Made by a program: the position numbers and the translations under genes | Part shown: one piece after another, positions 11,677-23,860 of the stretch | Numbering within the stretch: position 1 is the stretch's first letter | Layout of the letters: every line of letters starts with the position of its first letter | Assembly: GCA_026545765.1 (NCBI GenBank) | Contig: CM048840.1 | Span: 80,938,877-81,002,876 of the forward strand | Length of the DNA: 64,000 nt | Source: Plantago major | Taxonomy: Eukaryota; Streptophyta; Magnoliopsida; Lamiales; Plantaginaceae | Direction of reading: 5' to 3' | Notes under the pieces: model-generated | Told to the model about the DNA's origin: nothing | The model's input: only the letters and a program-made list of their open reading frames with translations | Databases searched by the model: none

Positions 11677-12884
11677 TCAAGACTTTTGTCGTTCAGCAGC
11701 CTGGTCAATAAACGACATAGTTAGAGGATTGTCAAAGATTATAGCTAGAATTTCAGATTTTCGTCAACCGAAACAGAATAGCAAAAAGAACTCGAATCAC
11801 TTGAAACAGAATTTTATGAATACCAAAATCAAACAGCTCCACAGCAGTCCAAAAGCTTTCCAACAACCAAATGATTAATTATATATGAGATCTAGATTAA
11901 GTAGACACAAGCCGGAATAGTTGCTTACCTTTCTCATTTTTTCAAGTACAGATTCTTCAAATCCCTTATATCCGGCCCCAACAACATTGCTCGCTCTTGC
12001 AACATCAGATTCGTCTCTCTCTCCACTGAATACTGCAGGTGATGATGATGGTTGAAGAGGTAAAACTAGCAGAGGATTTGATATATCACCCAAAACGTTG
12101 CCAAGACTTGCAGCCTGCCAACAAAACATCTCCTTTAGAATCCAAAAGCAAAAACATAGCAGCAAGATGTACAAAACAATGTTAACATGTAATTTTGAAT
12201 ACTTACCGCTGCTTCCTTTGAAGCCATTACCACAAATGCCGGCCCTTTCTTCTTCCTGATTAATACATCTTCAACATGACCAAATTTCTCAAAAATCTCT
12301 GTCAATCTCTGTGCCGTGTAGTTTACACCACTCTTCTCCCACGAAACTTTAAGAGTTTTATCTTTATCGTATCCATTGCCTTCACAGCTCGATTTATTCA
12401 CTTCCTTCGCTTCTGTGTTTTTCTTATAGGGAGTTGAAACATCTCCCATTTTGTTAGAGTGCATAGCTCGTATTCTAGCAATCTCCTCCCTGAGTTTCCG
12501 GGCGATCATCTCTTCCTCCTCTCGAGCTTTCATGTTTGGATCAACAGCAAAAGCAGACCTCTCCCTTTCTTCAAGATCAGACATCATCTTCCTGCGCTTA
12601 GAATCATCCTGCCCTTGGCGTTGATATTGTCGCTGAAGCTTCTCTCGTTTCACCCTAAGTAAATCATCAAATAACTTCCTAGCCTTCTCATCCTTGAGAA
12701 CCTCATAGGAAGTCTGAAGATTTAGAAACCCAGCATGTGCATTAGGGTCATCCGGTCTCTTATCCGGATGCAACACCCTCGCCTTTGCTCGATAAGCTTT
12801 CTGAATATCTTGCTCCGAAAACTTGGCACCTTCCTTGCCGGACAGCAGTCCCAAAACAAGATAATGATCAACCTCCATATCCAT
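11677..12884 (-). CDS. DNAJC17-like J-domain/RRM protein, copy D2 (intact)
   Basis: Three coding exons: 12884-12207 (226 codons), 12114-11929 (62 codons) and 11700-11677 (7 codons and stop), giving 295 residues. Introns are 92 bases (GTAAGT...GGCAG) and 228 bases (GTAAGC...ACCAG), both phase 0. The J-domain spans about residues 6-75 with HPD at 39-41. A charged helical region follows (about 76-150), then an RRM-like fold at about 177-245 crossing the first intron. The protein ends MRK-AAERQKS. This order matches DNAJC17 and yeast Cwc23, nuclear spliceosome-associated co-chaperones. D2 differs from sister copies at a few residues (S165C substitution in SSCEGN). It is divergent from T2, which starts 2.7 kb away. 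Exon 3 rests on splice-site and family pattern and is the least certain part. Confidence 0.85.
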
Positions 12885-13400
12885 ATCACCTACACCGGTA
12901 TCTTATCAACTGCAAAAACGTAATAATATTCGAAAATTAAACAAAAAGCTTCCCCTGATACTCATATACAAACAAACAAAAGGTGAACTAATATGCTTCT
13001 GTACCGCCTATTCTACGCAAAGTCGATAGCAACAAATACTCATCAAACACTCCAATTTCCCCTTTATGGAATTTGGGGCATAATATATGATCTAGTTGAC
13101 AAATTTCTTACAAACTGAAAGAAAACAAGCAGTAGCATTCAAGAAAAATCGAAAAACCAATCAATCTCAGAGGGGATTTTAGTGAATTTGAATTAGGTTT
13201 CAATCCAATTGAAGACATCGGAAACCTAAAAACCCTAATTGCAGCCACAGAAATGATCAATTTCAAAATAAATGGGGAAAAGTTACCAATTAGGAAAAAT
13301 ACTTTACCCGCAAATAGCTGGCCAGAGATGATGGCGGATCGGCAGTGGTGGGGCCGCTAGTTGCTCCGGAGGTAGATTTTGTGGAAATTTTCAAGAATAC
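12885..13400 (-). promoter_or_regulatory. DnaJ leader with probable 5'-UTR intron (unit B)
   Basis: On the minus strand a good acceptor (tttttgcag) lies 25 bases before the ATG, and a donor (GCGG/gtaaagta) at 13307, giving a 398-base 5'-UTR intron (12910-13307). A telo-box AAACCCTAA lies inside at 13230-13238; such boxes are common near the 5' end of plant housekeeping genes. The leader exon would extend from 13308 to around 13400. Inferred from motifs only. Confidence 0.5.
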
Positions 13401-13552
13401 TGTACTCAACTGGAGCAGCTCAACAATATTTCAAGTGACTGGAGTGGATTGGATATCGGTTATAATCGCATGCCAAACAGTCTCTAATTTTTAACCATAG
13501 TAGTGCCTCTTAAAGTTTGACTATTGTACGATTTTCTCTCTTATTTTTGTTA

Positions 13553-13721
13553 GGTTGCGATACGCATACGGCCCCTTAATTTTTAAATGTGTTTCTATAC
13601 TCCTCTTAAAGTACAATTTTCAGAATATTTATTAGTCAAAGCATGTTATACACATCAGACGCAAAGCAATTATAAGGGGGATATAGCAACGCATTTTAAA
13701 GTTCGGGGGCAATTCGCAACC
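13553..13721. mobile_element. MITE-like inverted repeat (unit B)
   Basis: About 170 bases with imperfect terminal inverted repeats of roughly 55 bases: the left arm starts GGTTGCGATACGC and the right arm ends GCAATTCGCAACC. The arms share the core TGTTGCTATACGCC / GGCATATAGCAACGC. No coding capacity. Target duplications were not clear, so a non-autonomous DNA transposon is inferred from the fold-back structure. Confidence 0.5.
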
Positions 13722-13761
13722 CATCAAAGATCAGGGCAAACCGCACAAATCGAATCAAAAT

Positions 13762-14189
13762 TACTACGTACTTACAAACATCCTAACATTATACTAATTA
13801 ACAATACAAATTCACAATCAATATATCAATTGCACAAAGTTAACTAGCTAGTATACTAAAGCTCCCATAAACATACAATTGATCTAATTAGTCGAAATTA
13901 ACAAAATTCCCAATTTTGACAACAAGTAAGGGTTCCAAAACACTCAACTAAATCATTCTAATCCTATTACATATACGAAGATATCAAATTAGCAACCCTA
14001 CATACTTCCAAACATCTTAACATTATACTAAAAATCCAAATTCACAATCAATATATCAATTGAACATCTCAAAGTTAATACACTACGTAATATATGCTTA
14101 ACTAACTACTACATACTTACAATAAACATGCAATTGCTCAAATTAGTCGAAATTAACAAAATCCCCAAATTTGGCAAAGTTAGGGTTTT
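13762..14189. repeat. Diverged internal direct duplication (unit B)
   Basis: Blocks 13762-13935 and 13998-14189 share the same order of short motifs (catcctaacattatacta, then attcacaatcaatatatc, then agtcgaaattaacaaaat). They look like an old duplication of about 180 bases predating unit amplification, since it recurs in all complete units. A telo-box (TTAGGGTTT) lies at 14180-14188. Confidence 0.6.
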
Positions 14190-14393
14190 AGCCAAAATAC
14201 CTTCGATTTAGCTGAAAAAAGATGAAATTTGTTGGCCACACGAGCTCCTTGTCCCACAGGCTTCGAGAAGACTCCGAAATTGGCCGGAACGGTCGAGATT
14301 TGGCCGGAAAGAGAGATTTGGCGAATGAAGAAATGAAGGGAAGAAGAACACGCGCAGAAATGATTCTGCTGGAGCCGATAGTATATTGATTTT

Positions 14394-14713
14394 AGCGACG
14401 GATCGCTAAAATCCGTCGCTAAATAAATAGCGACGGATCGCGATCCGTCGCTATTTACAATTTTATTTTATTTTTTTCTTTTTTTAATCCGGTCAACTTA
14501 TTTAGGGACGGATTTAATATCCGTTCCTAAATAACGACGGATTTTTTTATCCGTCGCTATTTGGCGACAGAAAAACATCCGTCGCTAAATTAGCGACGGA
14601 TTAGAGATGGATTGAGCTCCATTCCGTCGCTAAAATTAGCGATTCGTCGCTAAATAGCGACGGAATCTATCCGTCGCTACCGTCCGTCGCTAAATGCCGG
14701 ATTTCTTGTAGTG
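14394..14713. mobile_element. CACTA (En/Spm-like) transposon end (unit B)
   Basis: The right edge reads ATTTCTTGTAGTG, the reverse complement of the CACTACAAGAAAT terminus of plant CACTA elements. Inside it are many direct and inverted copies of TAGCGACGGAT, typical subterminal transposase-binding repeats. The opposite CACTA terminus was not found, so this is a one-ended fragment. The adjoining sequence to the left (about 14200-14390) may belong to the same element. Confidence 0.75.
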
Positions 14714-15392
14714 ATATAGAGTATCGTTTAACTTTATTTGAGAGCCGGAGACTATAAAGTACTATATATTTTATGCTACTTTGCCATGATTAGTTGATCA
14801 TTCTGCATCAACATTACTATTAGAGCATCCAAACTTTTTTTCAGGATCTGACCTTTCGTCGAACAAACAGTGATGTTTGAAATTATTGATACATTTTCGA
14901 TCCACAAGCTAATAATTTTTGCTGACATGATATTTTACACTTCTTATTTATCTGTTTACGTTTACACTCCTAACGAATATTTCTAAAATACCAGTGTATC
15001 TGTAACAAGTTAACGGATTGACATTATACCGTGGGTGGATTAAAATTGTAAAATTGTAAAGAGTACAGAAAATATGTAAAGTGGATAAAAAGAAGAGTTA
15101 TTATCCTAATCTGTAAAAGATGTAACGAATTTAATCACTTTATTGCCATTCGAGTTACAACATATCTTTAACATGCATGATTCAATAATTCAGCATAATT
15201 TTCTATTTTCGAAAAAGAGAAATTGTATAGTCATGAAAGACTACTCACATAAGAAGAGACCAACCTTTCTGAGCACAAAGACTACTTTCCTTGAATCTCT
15301 CTATTTCTAGTATGTAATTTATATCCGGTTACATAATCTTTTACTAATCCTATCCAAAAACTACTACTACTAATCAAATATTACATCACCAT

Positions 15393-15400
15393 TATTTAAA
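15393..15400 (+). promoter_or_regulatory. Putative TATA box of transporter T2
   Basis: TATTTAAA about 220 bases before the T2 ATG, kept in all units. It is followed by a pyrimidine-rich leader. It suggests a once-functional promoter of standard plant type. Confidence 0.45.
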
Positions 15401-15616
15401 CCTCTCCAAAACTGCTATCCATACCTATTTTTCTCCTCGTCTAGGATCTATTTGGAGTCTTGTTACGGTGACATAGAAGTTGTTAATTAGTTTTGATCAT
15501 CCCTTTATGTTCGTTTGTTTGCTCATTTGTTTGAGCATCCCTTATGCTCGTTGTACACCGTGTGTAAGTGATTAATACTGAACTATTTTTTGCCGTCTCA
15601 GAAAAAGAAAGCAAGG

Positions 15617-17368
15617 ATGGGGATGGCTCAACCGTGACGTACCGGGGCGTGTGGGTTCATGCTGCAGCTCCTGACGGGACGATGGTTCATGATGTTCGCC
15701 TCGTTCCTGATCATGGCAGGCGCCGGGGCAACTTACCTCTTCGGTGTCTACTCTAAGGTGATCAATTCGGCCCTCGGATACGATTAGACGACGCTTAACC
15801 TGCTGAGTACCTGCAAGGACTTGGGAGCGAACGTTGGAGTTTTGTCCGGCCTCATAGCCGAGGTTACCCCGGTGTGGTTTGTGCTCCTGGTCGGTTCGGC
15901 CATGAATTTCGTGGGCTACTTCATGATCTGGCTTTCTGTGAGTGGAAAGATTAAGAAGCCTACTGTCTGGGAGATGTGTGCGTACAACTGCATTGGTGCG
16001 AATTCGCAGAATTTCACCAACACGGGGTCGCTTGTTACTTGTGTTAAGAATTTTCCTGAGAGTAGAGGGATGTTGCTTGGTTTGATGAAGGGGTTTGTGG
16101 GGCTGAGCGGGGCGATTTTCACACAGCTTTATTTGGCAATTTATGGGAACGATGGCAAGTCGTTGATCTTGCTTATCGGGTGGCTTCCGGCTGTTATTTC
16201 GATTCTGTTCGTGTTCAATATCCGGATCATGAAGATTTCGAGGCATCCGAATGAGGTGAAGGTGTTTCATCAGTATCTGGTTATCTCTGGTGTGATGGCT
16301 CTAGTTTTGATGGGATTGACTATTGCACAGAAGTATGTTACTTTCGCTCATGCTGATTATGTCATAAGTGCAACTGGTGTTTGTTTCTTGCTGTTTCTTG
16401 CATTGTTGATTACTGTTAGAGAGAAATTAGCTACATGGAACTTGAGAAGGAAACTAACACAACAAGTTCCTTCAGCTGTTGTTGTGGAACAACCACCGGT
16501 TGTAGTTTCAAATTCAGAAATCGTGGAGTTGCCAGAGAGCCCGAAAAAGGAAGAGCCAGCAGCTGAGACAGGCTGTTTCGAGAGCATATTTAAGAAGCCG
16601 AAAAGAGGTGAAGATTATACCATATTGCAGGCCCTGTTAAGCATTGACATGGTCATTCTTTTCGTGGCTACGTTCTGTGGGCTCGGTTCCAGCTTGACTG
16701 CAGTCGATAACTTAGGCCAGATCGGAGAATCCATAGGCTATCCACAACGGACCATTAGCACATTCTTTTCTCTGGTGAGCATATGGAAATACTTCGACAG
16801 GGTATTCTCCGGATTCGCCTCTGAAAAGCTGCTTCTGAAGTGGAAAGTGCCAAGAACACTGATGATGACATTCGCTCTCGTCCTGCCAGCTATCGGTGAT
16901 CTTATGATTGCTTTCCCTTTCCCAAGTTCAGTCTACATCGCTTCATTACTCAACGGATTCTCCTTCGGTATCCAGCTAACGCTGCTGTTCATCATCATAT
17001 CAGAGCTTTTTGGTCTGAAGTACTATTCGACTCTCTTCAACTGTGGTCAGCTGGCTAGCCCCCTCGGATCATACATAATGAACGTGGTGATAGTTGGGAG
17101 ACTGTACGGCAATGAGGCACTGAAGCAACTCGCTAATAAAGGGCTGACAAGAACAATGGTGAAGGAGCTGACATGTATCGGTAGCCAATGCTACAGAACG
17201 TCTTTCATTGTACTTGCTTGCACGAACCTGTTCGGGGCACTCATCTCGTTGATTCTTGTGTACAGGACTAAGGAATACTACAGGAGTGACATCTACAAGA
17301 AGTTCAGAGATGAAATGGAAGTCAATGAGAAGAAGGAGATGGCAATGGTGAATCAAGTACAAAGATAG
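15617..17368 (+). pseudogene. NFD4-like MFS transporter copy T2 (unit B), two early stops
   Basis: Full-length copy (583 codons and stop) of the nodulin-like MFS transporter. Codon 7 is TGA (15635-15637, from GGA) and codon 57 is TAG (15785-15787, CAG in T1 and T6). The frame is otherwise open to the TAG at 17366-17368. A Gly-to-Asp change in the conserved GRVFSGFASEK motif (it reads DRVFSG) adds doubt about function. It belongs to the outer residue type (SRHPNE) but shares the codon-57 stop with the core copies. Confidence 0.9.
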
Positions 17369-18211
17369 CCTTGTTTTTTTTTTCTTCCTGTAAGATGTTT
17401 AAGTAGCAACAGTTTCTTTTATTTTTGTTTCAACTCAGTGTTTGTAGTTCTTTCCTTTTACCGGTTTCTAAATGGAATATAGTTTTACTTTTACTTTTTA
17501 CTATTTGTCCCTTTGCATTTTTCTTCAGGTTATTCCTACAATTTTGTCTGTTCAAACACTAAATTAAGCTTATTGTGTATGAGTCTCAATGAACATGAAT
17601 GTGCAAATTAGAACTCCTAATCTTAACTTGTGTTGAAACTAGATTTACACAAGTCCTTATGTCGTAGTTTGAAAGAGCCAACCTAGTGTTCCAGAAACTA
17701 GGTTCCAGATTGGCACTGGAAGATTTGGAATCGGGCTAATCTCTTAATCAAAATCGGAATTTTTCCTATATCCCATGCCAAACCTCACCCGTAGTGAATT
17801 TTGAGGCCGAAAAGTGGACACGAAAGACGAAAGGTAGGTGAAATGTAACTGCAAACGTTTACCCAGTTCGACCAAAACTAATTCAGCATCCAACAAGAAC
17901 AACTAATAAATATCTAAACATCTGCACAACATCCAGTATGAAATCAAGATTTCTACTATTTCATTCCCTTTAGCAGCTTATAACAATACAAAGTAGTTAT
18001 ACAAACCAATGACTACAACAAGAATCCATGTACTGAACTTCCACATTTCTCAGATGATATTTTACATCTACCATCAATTTTCCACTAAGAAAGAAGCGAA
18101 ATATATAATGCATTCTTGTATCTCCAAGTTTGATCCTAGACTTCGATTGCATTCTTGTATCTCTATGTTTGATCATTTTCAACATCCATCCAAATACTAC
18201 ATTTGGCTTTC
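17369..18211. other. Tail-to-tail spacer, units B/C
   Basis: Same content as 10840-11676: transporter 3' UTR, AT-rich non-coding sequence with the conserved short hairpin, then the DnaJ 3' region. No other gene seen. Confidence 0.6.
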
Positions 18212-19426
18212 TCAAGACTTTTGTCATTCAGCAGCCTGGTCAATAAACGACATAGCTAGAGGATTGTCAAAGATTATAGCTAGAATTTCAGATTTTTATC
18301 AACCGAAACAGAATAGCAAAAAGAACTCGAATCATTTGAAACAGAATTTTCTCAGATACCAAAATCAAACAGCTCCACAGCAGTCCAAAAGCTTTCCAAC
18401 AACCTAATGATTAATAATATATGAGATCTAGATTAAGTAGACACAAGCCGGAACAGTTGCTTACCTTTCTCATTTTTTCAAGTACAGATTCTTCAAATGC
18501 CTTATATCCGGCGCCAACAACATTGCTCTCTCTTGCAACATCAGATTCGTCTCTCTCTCTCTCTGCACTGAATACTGCAGGTGATGAAGATGGTTGAAGA
18601 GGTAAAACTAGAAGAGGATTTGATATATCACCCAAAACGTTGCCAAGACTTGCAGCCTGCCAACAAAACAACTCCTTTAGAATCCAAAAGCAAAAACATA
18701 GCAGCAAGAAGTACAAAACAATGTTAACATGTAATTATGAATACTTACCGCTGCTTCCTTTGAAGCCATTACCACAAAAGCCGACCCTTTCTTCTTCCTG
18801 AATAATACATCTTCAACATGACCAAATTTCTCAAAAATCTCTGTCAATCTCTGAGCCGTGTAGTTTACACCACTCTTCTCCCATGAAACTTTAAGAGTTT
18901 TATCTTTATCGAATCCATTGCCTTCACCACTCGATTTATTCACTTCCTTCGCTTCTGTGTTTTTCTTATAGGGAGTTGAAACATCTCCCATTTTGTTAGA
19001 GTGCATAGCTCGTATTCTAGCAATCTCGTCCCTGAGTTTCCGGGCGATCATCTCTTCCTCCTCTCGAGCTTTCATGTTTGGATCAACAGCAAAAGCAGAC
19101 CTCTCCCTTTCTTCAAGATCAGACATCATCTTCCTGCGCTTAGAATCATTCTGCCCTTGGCGTTGATATTGTCGCAGAAGCTTCTCTCGTTTCACTCTAA
19201 GTAAATCATCAAATGACTTCCTAGCCTTCTCATCCTTGAGAACCTCATAGGAAGTCTGAAGCTTTAGAAACCCAGCATGTGCATTAGGGTCATCCGGTCT
19301 CTTATCCGGATGCAACACCCTCGCCTTTGCTCCATAAGCTTTCTGAATATCTTGCTCCGAAAACATGGCACCTTCCTCACCGGACGGCAGTCCCAAAACA
19401 AGATAATGATCAACCTCCATATCCAT
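18212..19426 (-). CDS. DNAJC17-like copy D3 (near-intact)
   Basis: Exons 19426-18749, 18656-18465 and 18235-18212 have normal splice sites. Exon 2 is 6 bases longer than in D2 because of a longer (CT)n run, which adds two residues (ERERDES) and keeps the frame. In exon 3 the Arg codon CGA reads TGA, so the protein ends AAE, four residues early. J-domain with HPD and RRM are otherwise intact. The loss of four C-terminal residues is probably mild. Divergent from T3. Confidence 0.8.
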
Positions 19427-20091
19427 ATCACCTACACCGGTATCTTATCAACTGCAAAAACGTAATAATATTCGAAAATTAAACAAAAAGCTTCCCCTGA
19501 TACTCATATACAAACAAACAAAAGGTGAACTAATATGCTTCTGTACCGCCTATTCTACGCAAAGTCGATAGCAACAAATACTCAAACACTCCAATTTCCC
19601 CTTTATGGAATTTGGGGCATAATATATGATCTAGTTGACAAATTTCTTACAAACTGAAAGAAAACAAGCAGTAGCATTCAAGAAAAATCGAAAAACCAAT
19701 CAATCTCAGATGGGATTTTAGTGAATTTGAATTAGGTTTCAATCCAATTGAAGACATCGGAAACCTAAAAGCCCTAATTGCAGCCACAAAAATGATCAAT
19801 TTCAAAATAAAGGGGGAAAAGTTACCAATTAGGAAAAATACTTTACCCGCAAATAGCTGGCCGGAGATGATGGCGGATCGGCAGTGGTGGTGCCGCTGGT
19901 TGCTCCGGAGGTAGATTTTGTGGAGATTTTCAAGAATACTGTACTCAACTGGAGCAGCTCAACAATATTTCAAGTGACTGGAGTGGATTGGATATCGGTT
20001 ATAATCGCATGGCAAACAGTCTCTAATTTTTAACCGTAGTAGTGCCTCTTAAAGTTTGACTATTGAACGATTTTCTCTCTTATTTTTGTTA

Positions 20092-20256
20092 GGTTGCGAT
20101 ACGCATACGCCCCCTTAATTTTTAAATGTGTTGCTATACGCCTCTTAAAGTACAATTTTGAATATTTATTAGTCAAAGCGTGATACACATCGACGAAAAA
20201 GCATTTATAAGGGGCATATAGCAACGCATTTTAAAGTTCGGGGGCAATTCGCAACC
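20092..20256. mobile_element. MITE-like inverted repeat (unit C)
   Basis: Same fold-back element as 13553-13721, with a few small losses in the loop side. Confidence 0.5.
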
Positions 20257-20923
20257 CATCAAAGATTAGGGCAAACCGCACAAATCGAATCAAAATTACT
20301 ACGTACTGACAAACATCCTAACATTATACTAATTGGCAATACAAATTCACAATCAATATATCAATTGCACAAAGTTAACTAGCTAGTATACTATAGCTCC
20401 CATAAACATACAATTGATCTAATTAGTAGAAATTAACAAAATTCCCAATTTTGAAAACAAGTAAGGGTTCCAAAACACTCAACTAAATCATTCTAATCCT
20501 ATTACATAAACGATAATATCAAATTAACAACCCTACATACTTCCAAACATCTTACATTATACTAAAAATCCAAATTCACAATCAATATATCAATTGAACA
20601 TCTCAAAGTTAACGCACTACGTAATATAAGCTTAACTAACTACTACATACTTACAATAAACATGCAATTGCTCAAATTAGTCGAAATTAACAAAATCCCC
20701 AAATTTGGCAAAGTTAGGGTTTTAGCCAAAATACCTTGATTTAATAAAAAAGATGAAATTTGTTGACCACACGAGCTCCTTGTCCCACGAACCGAGAAGA
20801 CTCAAATTGGCGGGCATTGAGATTTGGCCGGAAAGAGATTGGCGAATGAAGAAATGAAGAGAAGAAGAACACGCGCAGAAATGATTCTGCTGGAGCCGAT
20901 AGTATATTGATTTTAGCGACGGA

Positions 20924-21223
20924 TCGCTATCCGTCGCTAAATAAATAGCGATCCGTCGCTATTTACACTTTTGATTTTATTTTTTTGTTTTTTTTAATCC
21001 GGTCAACTTATTTAGGGACGGATTAAATATCCGTTCCTAAATAACGACGGATTTTTTTATCCGTCGCTATTTGGCGACGGAAAAACATCCGTCGCTAAAT
21101 TAGCGACGGATTAGAGACGGATTGAGCTCCATTCCGTCACTAAAATTAGCGATTCGTCGCTAAATAGCGACGGAATCTATCCGTCGCTACCGCCCGTCGC
21201 TAAATGCCGGATTTCTTGTAGTG
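20924..21223. mobile_element. CACTA end (unit C)
   Basis: Same one-ended CACTA fragment, slightly shorter: a subrepeat next to the GCGACGGATCG palindrome is lost, as in D and E. Right terminus CTTGTAGTG intact. Confidence 0.7.
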
Positions 21224-22118
21224 ATATAGAGTATCATTTAACTTTATTTGAGAGCCAGAGACTATAAAGTACTATATATTTTATGCTACTTTGCCATGAT
21301 TAGTTGATCATTCTGCATCAACATTACTATTAGCGCATCAACACTTTTTTTCAGGATCTGACCTTTCGTCGAACAAACAGTGATGTTTGAAATTATTGAT
21401 ACATTTTCGATTCACAAGCTAATAATTTTTGCTGACATGATATTTTACACTTCATATTTATCTGTTTACGTTTACACTCCTCACGAATATTTCTAAAATA
21501 CGATTATACTGTAACAAGTTAACGGATTGACATTATACCGTGGGTGGATTAAAATTGTAAAATTGTAAAGAGTACAGAAAATATGTAAAGTGGATAAAAA
21601 GAAGAGTTATTATCCTAATCTGTAAAAGATGTAACGAATTTAATCACTTTATTGCCATTCGAGTTACAACATATCTTTAACATGCATGATTCAATAATTC
21701 AGCATAATTTTCTATTTTCGAAAAAGAGAAATTGTATAGTCATGAAAGACTACTCACATAAGAAGAGACCAACCTTTCTGAGCACAAAGACTACTTTCCT
21801 TGAATCTCTCTATTTCTAGTATGTAATTTATATCCGGTTACATAATCTTTTACTAATCCTATCCAAAAACTACTACTACTAATCAAATATTACATCACCA
21901 TTATTTAAACCTCTCCAAAACTGCTATCCATACCTATTTTTCTCCTCGTCTAGGATCTATTTGGAGTCTTGTTACGGTGACATAGAGGTTGTTAATTAGT
22001 TTTGATCATCCCTTTATGTTCGTTTGTTTGCTCGTTTGTTTGAGCATCCCTTATGCTCGTTGTACACCGTGTAAGTGATTAATACTGAACTATTTTTGCC
22101 GTCTCAGAAAAAGCAAGG

Positions 22119-23860
22119 ATGGGGATGGCTCAACCGGGACGCAGGGGCATATGGGTTCATGCTGCAGCTCCTGACGGACGACGGTTCATGATGTTCGCCT
22201 CGTTCCTGATCATGGCAGGCGCCGGGCAACTTACCTTCGGTGTCTACTCTAAGGTGATCAAATCGGCCCTCGGATACGATTAGACGACGCTTAACCTGCT
22301 GAGTACCTGCAAGGACTTGGGAGCGAACGTTGGAGTTTTGTCCGGCCTCATAGCCGAGGTTACCCCGGTGTGGTTTGTGCTCCTGGTCGGTTCGGCTATG
22401 AATTTCGTGGGCTACTTCATGATCTGGCTTTCTGTGAGTGGAAAGATTAAGAAGCCTACTGTCTGGGAGATGTGCGTACATCTGCATTGGTCTGGTCGCA
22501 GAATTTCGCCAACACGGGGTCGCTTATTACTTGTGTTAAGAATTCTCCTGAGAGTAGAGGGATGTTGCTTGGTTTGATGAAGGGGTTTGTGGGGCTGAGC
22601 GGGGCGATTTTCACACAGCTATATTTGGCGAGTTATGGGAACGATGGCAAGTCGTTGATCTTGCTTATCGGGTGGCTTCCGGTTGTTATTTCGATTCTGT
22701 TCGTGATCAATATCCGGATCATGAAGATTTTGAGGCATACGAATGAGGTGAAGGTGTTTCATGAGTATCTGGTTATCTCTGGTGTGATGGCTCTAGTTTT
22801 GATGGGATTGACTATTGCACAGAAGTATGTTACTTTCGCTCATGCTGATTATGACATAAGTGCAACTGGTGTTTGCTTCTTGCTGTTTCTTCCATTGTTG
22901 ATTGCTGTTAGAGAGAAATTAGCTACATTGAACTTGAGAAGGAAACTAGCACAAGAAGTTCCTTCAGCTGTTGTTGTGGAACAACCACCGGTTGTAGTTT
23001 CAAATTCAGAAATCGTGGAGTTGCCAGAGAGCCCGAAAAAGGAAGAGCCAGCAGCTGAGACAGGCTGTTTCGAGAGCATATTTAAGAAGCCGAAAAGAGG
23101 TGAAGATTATACCATATTGCAGGCCCTGTTAAGCATTGACATGGTCATTCTTTTCGTGGCTACGTTCTGTGGGCTCGGTTCCAGCTTGACTGCAGTCGAT
23201 AACATAGGCCAGATCGGAGAATCCATAGGCTATCCACAACGGACCATTAGCACATTCGTTTCTCTGGTGAGCATATGGAACTACTTCGGCAGGGTATTCT
23301 CCGGATTCGCCTCTGAAAAGCTGCTTCTGAAGTGGAAAGTGCCAAGAACACTGATGATGACATTCGCTCTCGTCCTGCCAGCTATCGGTGATCTTATGAT
23401 TGCTTTCCCTTTCCCAAGTTCAGTCTACATCGCTTCATTACTCATCGGATTCTCCTTCGGTATCCAGCTAACGCTGCTGTTCATCATCATATCAGAGCTT
23501 TTCGGTCTGAAGTACTATTCGACTCTCTTCAACTGTGGTCAGCTGGCTAGCCCCCTCGGATCATACATAATGAACGTGGTGATAGTTGGGAGACTGTATG
23601 ACAATGAGGCACTGAAGCAACTCGCTAGTAATGGGCTGGCGAGAACAATGGTGAAGGATCTGACATGTATCGGTAGCCACTGCTACAGAACGTCTTTCAT
23701 TGTACTTGCTTGCACGAACCTGTTCGGGGCACTCGTCTCGTTATTTCTTGTGTACATGACTAAGGAATACTACAGGAGTGACATCTACAAGAAGTTCAGA
23801 GATGAAATGGAAGTCAATGAGAAGAAGGAGATGGCAATGGTGAATCAAGTACGAAGATAG
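22119..23860 (+). pseudogene. NFD4-like MFS transporter copy T3 (unit C), broken
   Basis: Start at 22119. The first 130 codons hold several small losses (22140-22235) that together keep frame, the shared TAG at codon 57 position (22281-22283) and a net four-base loss near 22470-22495 that shifts frame. From there the frame is open to 23860. Core-type residues (LRHTNE, LATLNL) group it with T4 and T5. Many of the small losses fall at CAG/CTG or G/C runs, so some may be sequencing error. Confidence 0.88.

Larger units (their letters stand above)
19427..22118. other. Divergent spacer, unit C
   Basis: DnaJ leader and probable 5'-UTR intron, MITE-like repeat, internal duplication, CACTA end, then the transporter upstream region. 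Patches near 20155-20200 and 20740-20830 carry several small deletions relative to sister units, many at CAG/CTG. No gene seen. Confidence 0.6.

Noticed and set aside
13587-13847. 86-codon frames in the divergent spacers (also near 26607, 33107, 39629 and 46168)
   Set aside because: They fall in the MITE-like repeat and AT-rich flank, have no conserved domain and no coding bias.
14394-14713. CRISPR-like regular repeats (GCGACGGAT)
   Set aside because: Spacing is irregular, repeats occur in both orientations, and the CACTA terminus explains them as subterminal repeats.
15572-16270. Antisense open frame of 232 codons opposite the transporter, repeated in units B, E, D and F
   Set aside because: It mirrors the GC-rich codon pattern of the transporter on the other strand, has His/Arg-rich composition, no recognisable domain, and no ATG-plus-splice context.
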